Source of the DNA: Terriglobia bacterium
GTDB lineage: Bacteria; Acidobacteriota; Terriglobia; JAJPHL01
Length of the DNA: 62,409 nucleotides
Assembly: GCA_021325275.1 (NCBI GenBank)
Contig: JAJPHL010000018.1
Location: forward strand, 1 to 62,409
Reading direction: 5' to 3'
Below, piece after piece: positions 8,475 to 17,754 of this stretch (positions within the stretch are counted from its first letter, which is position 1; each line of letters begins with the position of its first letter). A program made the position numbers and the translations under genes. The notes beneath the pieces are model-generated. The model was not told the origin of the DNA. It saw only the letters and a program-made list of their open reading frames with translations, and did no database searches.

Positions 8475-9671
8475 GTGATACGCCGTTTGTACATTCACAA
8501 CTTCCGTTGTCTCGAGAATTTTGAATTGCTCCTATCCGGCCAGTCGTCTGTCTTGCTGATCGGAAAGAACGGTTCGGGAAAGAGCTCGGTCCGCGTCGCG
8601 CTGGAGATACTGCAGAGCATCGGACGCGGCACAACCGTCGTACGGGACGTTGTGCGGCGGGAGGACTTCGCGAAGACCGATTTTCCTATGCGATTTGAAA
8701 TCGAAGTCGATCTGCACGGGAGCGTTTGTGAGTATTCAGTCGCGTTCATCGCTTCGCCGGGATTTAAAGAGGTCTCGCTATTTGAGGAAAGGTTCTCGGT
8801 CGATGGCAAACCTAAGTATTGGCGCGAATCCGACTTGAAGACCGGGGTGCCGCGTTCCGCGTCTCGCTCAGCGGTGGATGAACTTCAATCCGACAAGACG
8901 CAGCTTGCGGCGGCACAGCTCACCTTTCGTATTGTTGCGTTGCCAATCCTTGGGAATCTGACCTTGCAGGATCCTGCCTTTTTGTTTACGCGCTGGCTTA
9001 GCCGGACTTTGCTGCTGTCGCCAATTCCCTCGCAGATTACCGGCGACTCGGGACCGCGCTCAGTACAGGTCGACGCGAATGCGTCGGCCGTCGAGCGGGA
9101 CGCGCGAGAGACGTTCGAGCCGAACCGATCCGTTACGAACCTAGGAGCTTGGTTTACAGGTTTGGTTGCTAGTGCTCCATCGGCGTATGCCTGCATCGCT
9201 GAAACTCTCAAACAATTCATGCCAGATTTCGATCTCATCCATAACCCGACGACCGGCAGAGACTCCCGCAGCTTAATGGTGCAGTTCGCGTCGAGCTCGA
9301 CCAAGCTATCAGTGCCGTTCGAAGACCTGTCGGATGGGGAGAAGTGTTTCACGGTCTGTGCACTGGTACTTGCCGCTGTATCGAGCGATGCTTACAATCC
9401 GCCGTTTTGCTTCTGGGACGAGCCGGATAATCATCTTGCTCCGGACGAGGTGCAACATTTTGTGATTGCTCTCCGCCGCGCATTTCGGTCCAAGGGCCAG
9501 TTCATCGCAACGTCGCATAATCCAGAGGCGATTCGGAGTTTCGCGGACGAGAATACATTCCTGCTCCACAGAAAGAGCCACCTGGAACCAACGCAAGTCC
9601 GTTCCCTCGAATCACTCGACGTACGCGGCGACCTTGTCGGCGCATTGACTCGCGGCGACCTTGAGCCATGA
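8475..9671 (+). CDS. AAA family ATPase (AAA_21/OLD-like), first gene of a two-gene module
   Basis: A 398-residue SMC/OLD-type ATPase. Walker A is GKNGSGKSS (residues 30-38), after the typical opening LYIHNFRCLENFELLL. The ABC-like signature is FEDLSDGEKCF. Walker B is FCFWDEPDNHLAPDE. The switch histidine is in FIATSHNPEAIRS. The translated start is GTG at 8475. It overlaps the next gene by 4 bp (ATGA), indicating a coupled pair. Stand-alone ATPases of this kind paired with a small TOPRIM or nuclease partner are common in phage-defence loci such as PARIS, RloAB and Septu. It belongs neither to the trp genes before it nor to the monooxygenase gene after it. Its role is inferred from architecture only. 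Confidence 0.85.
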   Translation: MIRRLYIHNFRCLENFELLLSGQSSVLLIGKNGSGKSSVRVALEILQSIGRGTTVVRDVVRREDFAKTDFPMRFEIEVDLHGSVCEYSVAFIASPGFKEVSLFEERFSVDGKPKYWRESDLKTGVPRSASRSAVDELQSDKTQLAAAQLTFRIVALPILGNLTLQDPAFLFTRWLSRTLLLSPIPSQITGDSGPRSVQVDANASAVERDARETFEPNRSVTNLGAWFTGLVASAPSAYACIAETLKQFMPDFDLIHNPTTGRDSRSLMVQFASSSTKLSVPFEDLSDGEKCFTVCALVLAAVSSDAYNPPFCFWDEPDNHLAPDEVQHFVIALRRAFRSKGQFIATSHNPEAIRSFADENTFLLHRKSHLEPTQVRSLESLDVRGDLVGALTRGDLEP

Positions 9672-10150
9672 GCATAAACAAGGATCGTCCGCACGTATTG
9701 ATACTGCCGGAGGACGAACGCAATCGACAATTGGCCGACGGGTTTTACATCGAACTGCAATCCCCTCGTCAATTCCGGGTTCTCGGAGCGGAGAAAGGCT
9801 GGCCCGGCGTCAAGCAGGCGTTTGCGGCTGTTCACGCGAGGCTAATGGAGACCTATCCCGACCGATACATGATCCTCCTGGCCGATGGTGACGGCGATCC
9901 TGCTCTCCTACGTCGCCGGCTGGAAGAGGTGATACCCGAAGCCGTCGCTGACCGCGTATTCATTCTGGGCGCGCGCGGCGAAGCGGAGGACCTCAAAAGG
10001 GCGGTCCCGGGGAGATACGAAAAAATCGGCGAGCTGCTCGCTATTGAATGTCGCACTGGCACGAATCAGGTCTGGAACAATGAGCAGTTGCGGCACAATG
10101 CGGACGAACTTGCAAGGATGCAAGCAATCAAAGAATTGCTCTTTACATAG
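9668..10150 (+). CDS. Small TOPRIM-like partner of the upstream ATPase
   Basis: A 160-residue cytosolic protein without signal peptide or membrane segment. The N-terminal strand HVLILPEDERNRQLADGF places an acidic pair where TOPRIM proteins carry their catalytic Glu. A middle strand MILLADGDGD has the D-x-D spacing of the second TOPRIM motif, followed by the helix PALLRRRLEEV. A third element is RVFILGARGEAEDLK. This order matches the TOPRIM-like partners (RloB, DUF4435, DUF4276 types) of OLD-like ATPases, but at 160 residues it is short. It starts inside the ATPase stop codon. Function is inferred; it could instead be an uncharacterised adaptor without nuclease activity. Confidence 0.6.
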   Translation: MSINKDRPHVLILPEDERNRQLADGFYIELQSPRQFRVLGAEKGWPGVKQAFAAVHARLMETYPDRYMILLADGDGDPALLRRRLEEVIPEAVADRVFILGARGEAEDLKRAVPGRYEKIGELLAIECRTGTNQVWNNEQLRHNADELARMQAIKELLFT

Positions 10151-10154
10151 TTTG

Positions 10155-11381
10155 ATGATTCGGATGCGATTCATGATTGGGCTCGTTGGCCTTTCCTGCT
10201 TCGGGCAACCGCCAACCTTTTATCGCGACGTTCTTCCGATTCTGCAAAACCACTGCCAGGAATGTCATCGCGCAGGCGAGATGGCGCCGATGTCGCTGGC
10301 GGCTTATGCCGAAACGCGGCCGTGGGCGCGCGCGATCGCCGAACAAGTCGGAGCGGGAAAAATGCCGCCGTGGTTTGCCGATCCATGCTGCGGAAAATTC
10401 GCGAACGATCGATCGCTCTCGACGGCCGAGCGCGAAACTTTGCTGCAGTGGGCGAACGGTGGTGCGCCCGCGGGCGATTCACACGACGCACCGCCGCCGC
10501 GCGAGTGGACAAGCGGATGGAATCTGCCGTCACCTGACTTGATTCTGAAAATGCCAAAGGCGTACGCTGTGCCCGCGGCCGGAGCGGTCGAGTATCAGTA
10601 TTTCGCCGTACCCACAAATTTCACCGAAGACCGCTGGGTCACGGGGGTCGAAGTAAAACCCGGCTATCGCAAAGGAGTCCATCACATTGTTGTGTACATC
10701 CGCGAGCCGGGTCAGACGTGGCAGCAGGCACCGACCACTTCCGACATTCTGGGACTCTACACGCCCGGCGCATCCGCCGATGTTCTCCCGCCCGGCATGG
10801 CGCGACTCGTGAAGGCCGGCTCCGAGCTTGTCTTCGAGATTCACTACACGCCGAACGGCAAGCGCGCGCTTGATCAATCGCAGGTGGCGATGACGTTCTA
10901 TAAGGGCGCGGGCCTTCCCGACAAACGCGTGCTCACACTCGAAATGGACAACGTGACGTTTCGCATTCCTCCCGGTGACCGCGACTATTCCGTGTCGGTG
11001 TGGGGCACGCTTCCCAACGACGCGCTGCTGTTGAGCATGTTGCCGCACATGCATCTGCGCGGAAAATCGTTTGAGTACGATTTGATTCACGCCGATGGGC
11101 GCCCGGAAGTGCTGCTACGAGTGCCGAAGTACGATTTCTACTGGCAGCTTTCCTACAAACTGGCGCAGCCGTTGCCGTTGAAGCAGGGAACGCGGCTCGA
11201 TTGGATCGGCCATTTCGATAATTCCAAGCGCAATCCGCGCAATCCCGATCCCACGAAGGAAGTCGGATACGGCCATCAAAGTTGGGACGAAATGCTGGTG
11301 GGATTCTTCGACGTGGCCGTCGATCCGCACTTGGATAAGCACGCGTTCTTCATGCGGGAAGAAAAAAGCAACCGCAGATGA
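10155..11381 (+). CDS. Exported cytochrome c - PHM-like copper monooxygenase fusion (copy A)
   Basis: A 408-residue protein with a signal peptide (about 1-18) and a haem c motif CQECH (residues 34-38). Behind these is a domain whose metal ligands match eukaryotic copper type II ascorbate-dependent monooxygenases such as PHM. His176-His177 (GVHHIVV) and His230 (FEIHYTP) correspond to the CuH site. His298 and His300 (LPHMHLRGK) and Met380 (DEML) correspond to the CuM site. Spacing between ligands is close to that of PHM. Electrons may pass from the haem to copper instead of from ascorbate; that is inference. Starts at 10155 or 10164 are both possible. The final Arg-Arg-stop lies inside an intergenic inverted repeat. 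Paralogues are at 20.5, 22.6 and 24 kb. Confidence 0.85.
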   Translation: MIRMRFMIGLVGLSCFGQPPTFYRDVLPILQNHCQECHRAGEMAPMSLAAYAETRPWARAIAEQVGAGKMPPWFADPCCGKFANDRSLSTAERETLLQWANGGAPAGDSHDAPPPREWTSGWNLPSPDLILKMPKAYAVPAAGAVEYQYFAVPTNFTEDRWVTGVEVKPGYRKGVHHIVVYIREPGQTWQQAPTTSDILGLYTPGASADVLPPGMARLVKAGSELVFEIHYTPNGKRALDQSQVAMTFYKGAGLPDKRVLTLEMDNVTFRIPPGDRDYSVSVWGTLPNDALLLSMLPHMHLRGKSFEYDLIHADGRPEVLLRVPKYDFYWQLSYKLAQPLPLKQGTRLDWIGHFDNSKRNPRNPDPTKEVGYGHQSWDEMLVGFFDVAVDPHLDKHAFFMREEKSNRR

Positions 11382-11452
11382 ACGCAGATAAACGCAGATA
11401 AAACCCGGACTCCCGTTTTCATCTGCGTTTATCTGCGTTTATCTGCGGTTGC
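11368..11452. repeat. Large intergenic inverted repeat, dispersed family, terminator-like
   Basis: Arms of about 36 bases (11368-11403 and 11416-11452) are reverse complements with two differences, built from reiterated units of the form ACGCAGATAA. The spacer is 12 bases. The left arm contains the stop codon of the preceding gene. Related elements are at 38.8 kb and, more diverged, at 20.5 kb. The RNA would form a long hairpin able to stop transcription. Confidence 0.85.
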
Positions 11453-11476
11453 TTTGTTTTCCGGTATATTACGAGG

Positions 11477-12115
11477 ATGATCCTGTTGCTTGCGATCCTG
11501 TTTTCGCTTGACACGTTGCATGATCCCGGTGACGCGTTTTGGAAAACTGCGGCGCCATCGGTGTATCGCGTGAAAGTCGCAACCACCGCCGGCGATTTTA
11601 CGATGGAAGTGCATCGCGACTGGGCGCCGATCGGCGCGGACCGTTTCTACAACTTGGTGCGCGCGGGATTCTACGATAATTCGCGTTTCTATCGCGTGAT
11701 CGCCAACCGTTTCGCGCAATTCGGCATCGCGGGGGATCCGCGCACGGCCGCCGTGTGGCGCAGCGAGACGATCGCCGACGATCCGGTGAAGGAGTCGAAC
11801 GTTCGCGGCACGTTCGCATATGCGATGACCGGACCGAACGCGCGAACCACGCAGATCTACATCAACACCGTTGACCAAAGCGGTCCGCCGTACAACCAGG
11901 ACCGCCAGGGATTCGCGCCGTTCGGCCGCGTCGTCGAGGGAATGGATGTGGTGGACAAACTTTATTCAGGTTACGGCGAGACGGCGGGCGGAGGAATGCG
12001 CGGCGGCAAGCAAGGGCGCATTTTCGAGGAAGGGAACGCGCATCTCGATCGCGATTTTCCGAAGCTCGACAAATTGCTTCGCGCGGCGATTGAGAAGCAA
12101 GGCGTCGAGAAGTAA
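11477..12115 (+). CDS. Cyclophilin-type peptidyl-prolyl isomerase
   Basis: A 212-residue cyclophilin that catalyses cis-trans isomerisation of Xaa-Pro bonds. A short hydrophobic N-terminus (MILLLAILFSLDTL) may be a signal sequence, suggesting a periplasmic folding factor. Core motifs: GDFTMEVHRDWAPIGADRFYNLV, DNSRFYRVI (catalytic Arg), FGIAGDPR, GTFAYAMTG, TTQIYINT and FAPFGRVVEGMDVV. It follows copy A of the monooxygenase family but is separated from it by a strong inverted repeat, so it probably has its own promoter. It is convergent with dnaE, two bases apart. Confidence 0.93.
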   Translation: MILLLAILFSLDTLHDPGDAFWKTAAPSVYRVKVATTAGDFTMEVHRDWAPIGADRFYNLVRAGFYDNSRFYRVIANRFAQFGIAGDPRTAAVWRSETIADDPVKESNVRGTFAYAMTGPNARTTQIYINTVDQSGPPYNQDRQGFAPFGRVVEGMDVVDKLYSGYGETAGGGMRGGKQGRIFEEGNAHLDRDFPKLDKLLRAAIEKQGVEK

Positions 12116-12117
12116 AA

Positions 12118-15100
12118 CTACATCACCTGATAGCAGCCCTTGCCGCAAATCTTTTCGAGCGATTCGAGAAATTCGCGATCGGGCCGCACCGTTCCGGGCG
12201 GATCGAGATTCACACGGCGGCCCGTGTCTTCCAGCAATTCGATTCGCACGTGCGCCGAGCCGGGTTTGCGTTGGAACAAGTCGGCGAGTTTCGCTGCCGT
12301 GTCTCCGCCGTTGCGTCCCAAGCGCACTTTCACCATCAGATTCTCCGGCAGCGGCGGCGGCTGCACCGTGTCGAGCGGCACGAGATCGGTCACGTTGATC
12401 TTGGGCGGCCCGGACTCATCGGTCTTCACGCGTCCGCGCACGAAAACGGCGGCGTCGGCTTGCAGGCGGTCGGCGATGCGTTTGTACGCTTCGGGGAAAA
12501 CAAGCAACTCGACGAATCCATTCAAATCCTCGAGACGCACTTGGGCCCACATATCGCCGCGTTTGCTGCGCACGGCGCGCACGCTGCTGACGAGTCCGCC
12601 GAGCGTCACTTCATCGCTGTCATTCAGGTTTTCCAGCATCGAGGAATCAGCGGAACAGACCGCGCGCATTTTCTCGAGATGCACGCCGAGCGGATGTCCG
12701 CTCAGGTAAAACCCAATCGTTTCCTTCTCGCCGGCCAGTCGTTCTGCTTCGCTCCACTCCGCGACATTGGGCAACGGTTCCGACTCGGCGGCAGTTTCAG
12801 GCTGCATCATCATTCCGAACAATCCGCCTTGACCCGATAGGCGATCGCGCTGCGCTTTCGCGCCCGACTCGAAGGCTTTATCCACGGCCGCCGTCAGCGC
12901 GGCGCGGCAGGTTTGTCCTTTGGCGGGATTCAAGGAATCGAGCGCGCCCGCTTTGATCAAACTTTCCACCACGCGCTTGTTCATCGCGCGCAAGTCGGTT
13001 TTCTCGCAGAACTGATAGATCGACGTGAAGCGTTCGGCCCCTTGGCGCGCTTCCAGGATCGCCAGGATGGCGTTCTCTCCCACGTTTTTTACGGCGCGCA
13101 GGCCGAAGCGGATGCGATCGCGCCCGTCGGGTGTGAAGTTCAAACCGCTCAAGTTGATGTCCGGCGGCAAAACGGTCAATCCCATGTCGCGTGCCTCGTT
13201 GATGTAGCGCACAACTTTGTCGGTATTGCCGAGTCCCGCTTCACACGTCATCGACGCGGCCATGAACTCGACGGTGTAATGGACTTTCAAATATCCCGTG
13301 ACATACGCCAGATACGCGTACGCCGCCGAGTGCGACTTGTTGAACGCGTATCCGGCAAACGGCTCGAGCACTTCGAACAATTCCGTAACCTTGGCCTTGT
13401 TGTGTCCGCGCGCCACGCAGCCCTTCACGAACTTTTCCTTTTGCGCATTCATCTGCGCCTTGTCTTTCTTTCCCATCGCGCGACGCAACAGGTCCGCTTC
13501 GCCGAGCGTGAAGCCAGCCAACTGGTGCGCGATCTGCATCACTTGTTCCTGATAAACCACCACGCCGTACGTTTCCCGCAGAATCGGTTCCAACTCGGCG
13601 AAGTCGTATGTCACGGGCTTCAAGCCGTGTTTGCGCGCCACAAAATCGTCGATGTCTTTCATCGGGCCGGGGCGATAGAGCGCGTTGAGCGCCGTCAAAT
13701 CTTCCAGTCGCGACGGCTTGGCGCGCCGCAGGACATCGCACATGCCGCTCGATTCAAACTGGAAGACGCCGACCATTTGCGCATGCGTGAACAACTCGTA
13801 GGTCTTGGCATCGTCGAGCGGAATATCGTCGATGGTCACGGTTTCGCCGCGATGAACGCGGATCAGCTCGAGACAATCGGTGACGGTGGTCAGCGTCGCG
13901 AGACCGAGGAAGTCCATCTTGAGAAGCCCGAGCTTCTCGAGATCCTTCATGTCGTACTGCGTGGTGATTTCATCGCGATTCGTCTTGTACAGCGGGACGA
14001 GTTCGCGCAGCGGCTGCGGCGCGATCACTACGCCGGCCGCGTGTACCGACGCGTTGCGCACAAATCCTTCCAGGCGCTCTGCCGTTTCCACCACCTGTTT
14101 CAGCCGCTCGTCTTTCTCGATCGCTTGTCTCAAAAGCGGCGCTTGCTCGAGCGCGCCTTCAATCGTGATATTCAACACCGCGGGGACCAGCTTGGCGATC
14201 TTGTCCATTTCGGTGTACGGCACGTCCATCACGCGGCCGACGTCTTTGATGGCGGCCTTCGCGCCGAGTGTGCCGAACGTGATGATCTGCGCGACGTTCT
14301 CGCGCCCGTACTTCTGCGTGACGTAGTCGATGACTTCGCCGCGCCGATTCATGCAGAAATCGATGTCGATATCAGGCATCGATACGCGTTCGGGATTCAG
14401 AAAGCGCTCGAAAATCAATCCATAGCGCAGCGGGTCGAGATCGGTGATTTCGAGCACCCAACTGACCACGCTGCCGGCGGCCGATCCGCGTCCGGGACCC
14501 ACGGGGATGCCGCGTTTTTTCGCGAATTGAATGAAGTCCCAGACGATGAGGAAGTATCCGGAAAACTTCATCTGCTGGATCATCTGGATTTCGCGCGCCA
14601 AGCGTTCTTCGTACGCCGAAAGCGGATGCGCCAGTTGTCCGCGTTCCGCCGCGGCTTCCAGGCGCGCGCGGCGTTTCGCGAAGCCCTCTTGCGCCACGTG
14701 CGCGAAGTAGGAGTCGAGCGTGTATCCCGATGGCACGGCAAATTCGGGAAAGGGCGTCGCGGCGCCCTTCGGCTCGGCGTGGCAGCGCTCGGCGATTTCC
14801 AGCGTGCGATCGAGCACCTCGGGGATTTCGCCGAAAAGCTCGTGCATCTCGTCGTACGTCTTGATGTAAAACTCTTGCGTCGAAAACTTCAAGCGCGACT
14901 CGTCCTTCAACGTGCGTCCGGTTTGAATGCACAACAGCGCGTCTTGAGCGCGCGCGTCGTCGCGCTGCAGATAATGAGCGTCGTTCGTCGCGACCAACGG
15001 CAAGCCGGTCTCATGCGACAGCCGCACGATCATCGGGTTGATGATTTTCTCCTGCGGCAGGCCCTGGTCCTGGATTTCCAGGTAGTAGTTGCCGCGGCCG

Positions 15101-15597
15101 AAGATGTCGCTGTACTGATAGGCGAGCCGCTTGGCTTCGTCGAACTTATCGGCGAGCAGCGCTTCGTTGATTTCGCCGCGCAGGCACGCCGACATGCAGA
15201 TCAATCCCTTACTGTGCTGCGCAAGGATTTCCTTGTCGACGCGCGGCTTGCGATAGAAGCCTTCGAGATATCCCGCCGAAACGAGTTTCGAAAGATTGCG
15301 ATAGCCTTCCGTAGTCTCGCTGAGCAGAACCAAGTGATTGTAGCGGCTCTTTTCGTCGCGGCTGGTGCGCGATCCCTGCGCGAGGTACACTTCGCATCCG
15401 ATGATCGGATTGATGCCGGCTTTCTTCCCGGCGTTGTAGAACTTCACCGCGCCAAAAAGGTTTCCGTGATCGGTGATGGCTACGGCCGGCGATCCCTGCT
15501 TGACGGCGAGTTCCACCAAGTCCTCGACGCCGCACGCGCCGTCGAGCAATGAGTAATCGGAATGAGCGTGGAGATGAACGAACTGCTTGCGAGACAT
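12118..15597 (-). CDS. dnaE: DNA polymerase III subunit alpha
   Basis: The 1159-residue catalytic subunit of the replicative polymerase. The N-terminal PHP domain opens FVHLHAHSDYSLLDGA. The polymerase palm carries GPGRGSAAGS and the catalytic Asp triad in MPDIDIDFCMNRR; YQEQVMQIA and AFNKSHSAAYAYLAY follow. Fingers, helix-hairpin-helix and an OB domain (EVTLGGLVSSVRAVRSKRGDMWAQV) occupy the C-terminal third. The start is the ATG followed by SRKQFVHLH; the open frame runs another 88 codons upstream through intergenic repeats without homology. A long open frame on the opposite strand is a GC-rich shadow. Confidence 0.97.
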   Translation of the reverse strand: MSRKQFVHLHAHSDYSLLDGACGVEDLVELAVKQGSPAVAITDHGNLFGAVKFYNAGKKAGINPIIGCEVYLAQGSRTSRDEKSRYNHLVLLSETTEGYRNLSKLVSAGYLEGFYRKPRVDKEILAQHSKGLICMSACLRGEINEALLADKFDEAKRLAYQYSDIFGRGNYYLEIQDQGLPQEKIINPMIVRLSHETGLPLVATNDAHYLQRDDARAQDALLCIQTGRTLKDESRLKFSTQEFYIKTYDEMHELFGEIPEVLDRTLEIAERCHAEPKGAATPFPEFAVPSGYTLDSYFAHVAQEGFAKRRARLEAAAERGQLAHPLSAYEERLAREIQMIQQMKFSGYFLIVWDFIQFAKKRGIPVGPGRGSAAGSVVSWVLEITDLDPLRYGLIFERFLNPERVSMPDIDIDFCMNRRGEVIDYVTQKYGRENVAQIITFGTLGAKAAIKDVGRVMDVPYTEMDKIAKLVPAVLNITIEGALEQAPLLRQAIEKDERLKQVVETAERLEGFVRNASVHAAGVVIAPQPLRELVPLYKTNRDEITTQYDMKDLEKLGLLKMDFLGLATLTTVTDCLELIRVHRGETVTIDDIPLDDAKTYELFTHAQMVGVFQFESSGMCDVLRRAKPSRLEDLTALNALYRPGPMKDIDDFVARKHGLKPVTYDFAELEPILRETYGVVVYQEQVMQIAHQLAGFTLGEADLLRRAMGKKDKAQMNAQKEKFVKGCVARGHNKAKVTELFEVLEPFAGYAFNKSHSAAYAYLAYVTGYLKVHYTVEFMAASMTCEAGLGNTDKVVRYINEARDMGLTVLPPDINLSGLNFTPDGRDRIRFGLRAVKNVGENAILAILEARQGAERFTSIYQFCEKTDLRAMNKRVVESLIKAGALDSLNPAKGQTCRAALTAAVDKAFESGAKAQRDRLSGQGGLFGMMMQPETAAESEPLPNVAEWSEAERLAGEKETIGFYLSGHPLGVHLEKMRAVCSADSSMLENLNDSDEVTLGGLVSSVRAVRSKRGDMWAQVRLEDLNGFVELLVFPEAYKRIADRLQADAAVFVRGRVKTDESGPPKINVTDLVPLDTVQPPPLPENLMVKVRLGRNGGDTAAKLADLFQRKPGSAHVRIELLEDTGRRVNLDPPGTVRPDREFLESLEKICGKGCYQVM

Positions 15598-15715
15598 TTG
15601 CAAATCAATTATACGGCGGGCGAGGCGGCGGACAATCGCACAAAGAAAGTGCATCGCACAGACGTGTGCATCAACCGCCGGCAGTATGGCAATGTTAACA
15701 TTCGGGCTTGGCAGC

Positions 15716-15797
15716 TCAGCCCCGAAGAAGTCTGTTCGAAAACTCAGCCCCGAGGAGCATGTGTGAAAACTCGCCCCGATGGAGTCGGTGTGAAAAT
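15716..15797. repeat. Tandem 27-28-base repeats
   Basis: Units begin at 15716, 15744 and 15771, each opening TCAGCCCCGA or TCGCCCCGAT and closing with GAAAAC or GAAAAT. A fourth partial unit starts at 15798. The units differ from one another throughout, and no unique spacers lie between them, so this is not CRISPR. Confidence 0.75.
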
Positions 15798-15798
15798 T

Positions 15799-15817
15799 CA
15801 GCCCCGCTTCGGGGCTG
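15799..15817 (-). terminator. GC-rich hairpin downstream of coaX
   Basis: A perfect 8-bp stem (CAGCCCCG / CGGGGCTG) with a 3-base loop, followed on the minus strand by a short T-rich stretch. It lies about 125 bp past the coaX stop and could end that transcript. Confidence 0.5.
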
Positions 15818-15942
15818 GCTTGCCGTATAGACGCCTTCAGCGCCTGCAGGTTTCGAATCACTCAGCCAGGCCGTTGGCGTGAACTGGCATAGATCGGGCC
15901 TTTGGCCCTCGGCGCACGAGCATTTTTCTGAGGGATGATGTT

Positions 15943-16725
15943 TTACGAAGGCCGATTGCGCTCCCAAATCAAGCGCAATCCTTGGAGCGTCAAATGCTCG
16001 TCGACGTGTTGGATGTAGCGCGACGACGGCGCGAGCAGCGGCGCTTGGCCGCCGGTGGCGATGAATTTCACGTCGGGGCCGAGTACTTCCTTCATTCGGC
16101 CGAGGATTCCGTCGACCAAGTCGAGAAAGCCGTAGAAAATTCCCGACTGCAACGCCGCGACTGTGTTCGTGCCGATGATTTTTCCAGGGTCTTTGATTTC
16201 CACGCTCGAGAGTTTCGCGGCGCGACGGAAAAGCGCGTCGGCGGAAATGCCGAGTCCAGGGACAAGCGCGCCGCCAATGTATTCGCCATCCTTCGAAATG
16301 ACGTCGAAGTTGATGGCCGTTCCGAAATCGACCACCACCGCCGGCGCGCCGTAAATTTCCAGCGCCGCCACGCTGTTGACGATGCGGTCCGATCCGACTT
16401 CGCGAGGATTGTCGATGGAAATAGGCAGCGTGCGGATTTTGCTCGAGACGAAAAGCGGATCGAGCTGAAAGTAGCGGCGGATCACTTGCTGCAACACGGC
16501 GTCGAGCGGCGGGACGACGCTGGAGATGATCGCCGCCTGAATGGAACCGACATCGATCGCGCCGGCATCGACCTGCGCGAGCGCGAACAGGTTGCGCATG
16601 AGAATGCCATATTCGTCGATGGTTTGCTCGTGCGCCGTTGTCAATCGCCATTGCGCGACGAGACGCGGCCCTTCGAAGACGCCGAGCACGGTGTTGGTGT
16701 TGCCTACGTCGATGACGAGCAGCAT
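15943..16725 (-). CDS. coaX: Type III pantothenate kinase
   Basis: Phosphorylates pantothenate, the first step of coenzyme A synthesis; cytosolic. The 260-residue protein has the ASKHA-fold phosphate motif [10 protein letters not shown] at residues 6-15, WRLTT, the substrate loop [17 protein letters not shown], the catalytic Asp in [14 protein letters not shown], and [11 protein letters not shown] and [11 protein letters not shown] in the C-terminal half. This type is resistant to CoA feedback in characterised members. It starts 3 bp after the birA stop and is probably cotranscribed with birA and valS. Confidence 0.96.
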   Translation of the reverse strand: MLLVIDVGNTNTVLGVFEGPRLVAQWRLTTAHEQTIDEYGILMRNLFALAQVDAGAIDVGSIQAAIISSVVPPLDAVLQQVIRRYFQLDPLFVSSKIRTLPISIDNPREVGSDRIVNSVAALEIYGAPAVVVDFGTAINFDVISKDGEYIGGALVPGLGISADALFRRAAKLSSVEIKDPGKIIGTNTVAALQSGIFYGFLDLVDGILGRMKEVLGPDVKFIATGGQAPLLAPSSRYIQHVDEHLTLQGLRLIWERNRPS

Positions 16726-16728
16726 CGG

Positions 16729-17751
16729 TTACTCTCCTACAGGCCGCACTCGTCCAGTATAGATTGGTTCCACCGCGCCGGTGTCGTCGCGGCGCAAGAG
16801 CAAGTAGCCGGCGTGGTCGAGTCCTTCGGTGACCCCGTGGACGTCTTCGCCGCCTTCGGAAATCTCCACGCGTTTGCCGCGCGCGAAAGTAGATTGTCGC
16901 TCAAAATCCTCGACGATCGCAGCCCGGCCTCCCGGCGCCAGCAAACGGTCGAGCGACGCGGCCAGGGCGCGCAGTACGGCGGCGAGCACGGCGCTGCGCA
17001 TGAACGTGCGTCCGCAGGCGATGCGTAATGAGGTCGCGGAGTTATCGAGGTCGCTGGGCATTTCGCTTTGATTTACGTTGATGCCCACGCCGAGAATGAC
17101 GTACTTGATGCGCTCGGGCTCGGCGGTCATTTCAAGGAGAATGCCGGCGCATTTTCCGCCGCGCAACAGGACGTCGTTGGGCCAGCGCAAATCGGTTTGT
17201 GGAAAGGGGCGTCCTGAAATTTCCGAAATCGCCTGGCGCACCGCGAGTCCCGCGACCAGCGTGAGCATCGGCGCGGCGGCGGCCGGCAGCGGTGGCCGCA
17301 GGATCATCGAGAAGTAAAGACCTGCGCTTTTTTCGGAATGCCAGATGCGTCCGAGCCGCCCGCGGCCCGCGGTCTGTTCCTCGGCGGCAACGATGGTCCC
17401 GTGCGGTTCGCCTGCTGTCGCCAGCGCGGCGGCGTCGTTCATCGTACTGCCTGTCTTGAAATAGTGGACCGCGCGTTGACCAAACGGCGTGCCTTCCGCC
17501 GCGCGGCGAATCGCGCGAGGCGTAAGCAATTCCGGCATGCGCTTCAGGCGATATCCGGTGGCCGGGACGCCTTCGAGCTCCACGCCGAGATCGCGCAGGC
17601 GCAGAACCCAGCCGCGCAGCGTCGAGCGCGGTACGCCGAGCTCGTCGGCCATCTTGCTTCCGCTGAGAACGACCGTGGGATGATCGGTGAGGAGATCGAG
17701 CAGGCGATGAACCTTGTCGGATTCGATGCGTGCATCATCGCCGGCAGGCAT
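16729..17751 (-). CDS. birA: Bifunctional biotin ligase and biotin operon repressor
   Basis: A 340-residue BirA. Residues 1-75 form a winged helix-turn-helix (SGSKMADELGVPRSTLRGWVLRL), so it may also repress biotin genes. The catalytic domain has GSTMNDAA, the biotinyl-AMP loop GRGRLGRIWHSEKSAGLYFS, LRWPNDVLLRGGKCAGIL and GVGINVNQ. A short SH3-like C-terminal domain ends it. It attaches biotin to acyl-CoA carboxylase carrier proteins. It lies 3 bp after valS and 3 bp before coaX, forming a compact valS-birA-coaX unit. Confidence 0.96.
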   Translation of the reverse strand: MPAGDDARIESDKVHRLLDLLTDHPTVVLSGSKMADELGVPRSTLRGWVLRLRDLGVELEGVPATGYRLKRMPELLTPRAIRRAAEGTPFGQRAVHYFKTGSTMNDAAALATAGEPHGTIVAAEEQTAGRGRLGRIWHSEKSAGLYFSMILRPPLPAAAAPMLTLVAGLAVRQAISEISGRPFPQTDLRWPNDVLLRGGKCAGILLEMTAEPERIKYVILGVGINVNQSEMPSDLDNSATSLRIACGRTFMRSAVLAAVLRALAASLDRLLAPGGRAAIVEDFERQSTFARGKRVEISEGGEDVHGVTEGLDHAGYLLLRRDDTGAVEPIYTGRVRPVGE

Positions 17752-17754
17752 CGC

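Larger units (their letters stand above)
15598..15942. other. 345-bp intergenic region between coaX and dnaE with short tandem repeats
   Basis: No gene is seen. It holds three consecutive degenerate 27-28-base units plus the start of a fourth, and a strong hairpin. Both genes are on the minus strand, so this region carries the end of the coaX transcript and any dnaE promoter. Confidence 0.7.

Noticed and set aside
12913-15552. An 879-codon open frame opposite dnaE
   Set aside because: It is antisense to a fully conserved dnaE, has Arg/His/Val-rich shadow composition, no ribosome-binding site and no recognisable domain.
15716-15800. Possible CRISPR array
   Set aside because: The 27-28-base units follow one another directly, differ along their whole length and have no unique spacers; no cas genes are present.
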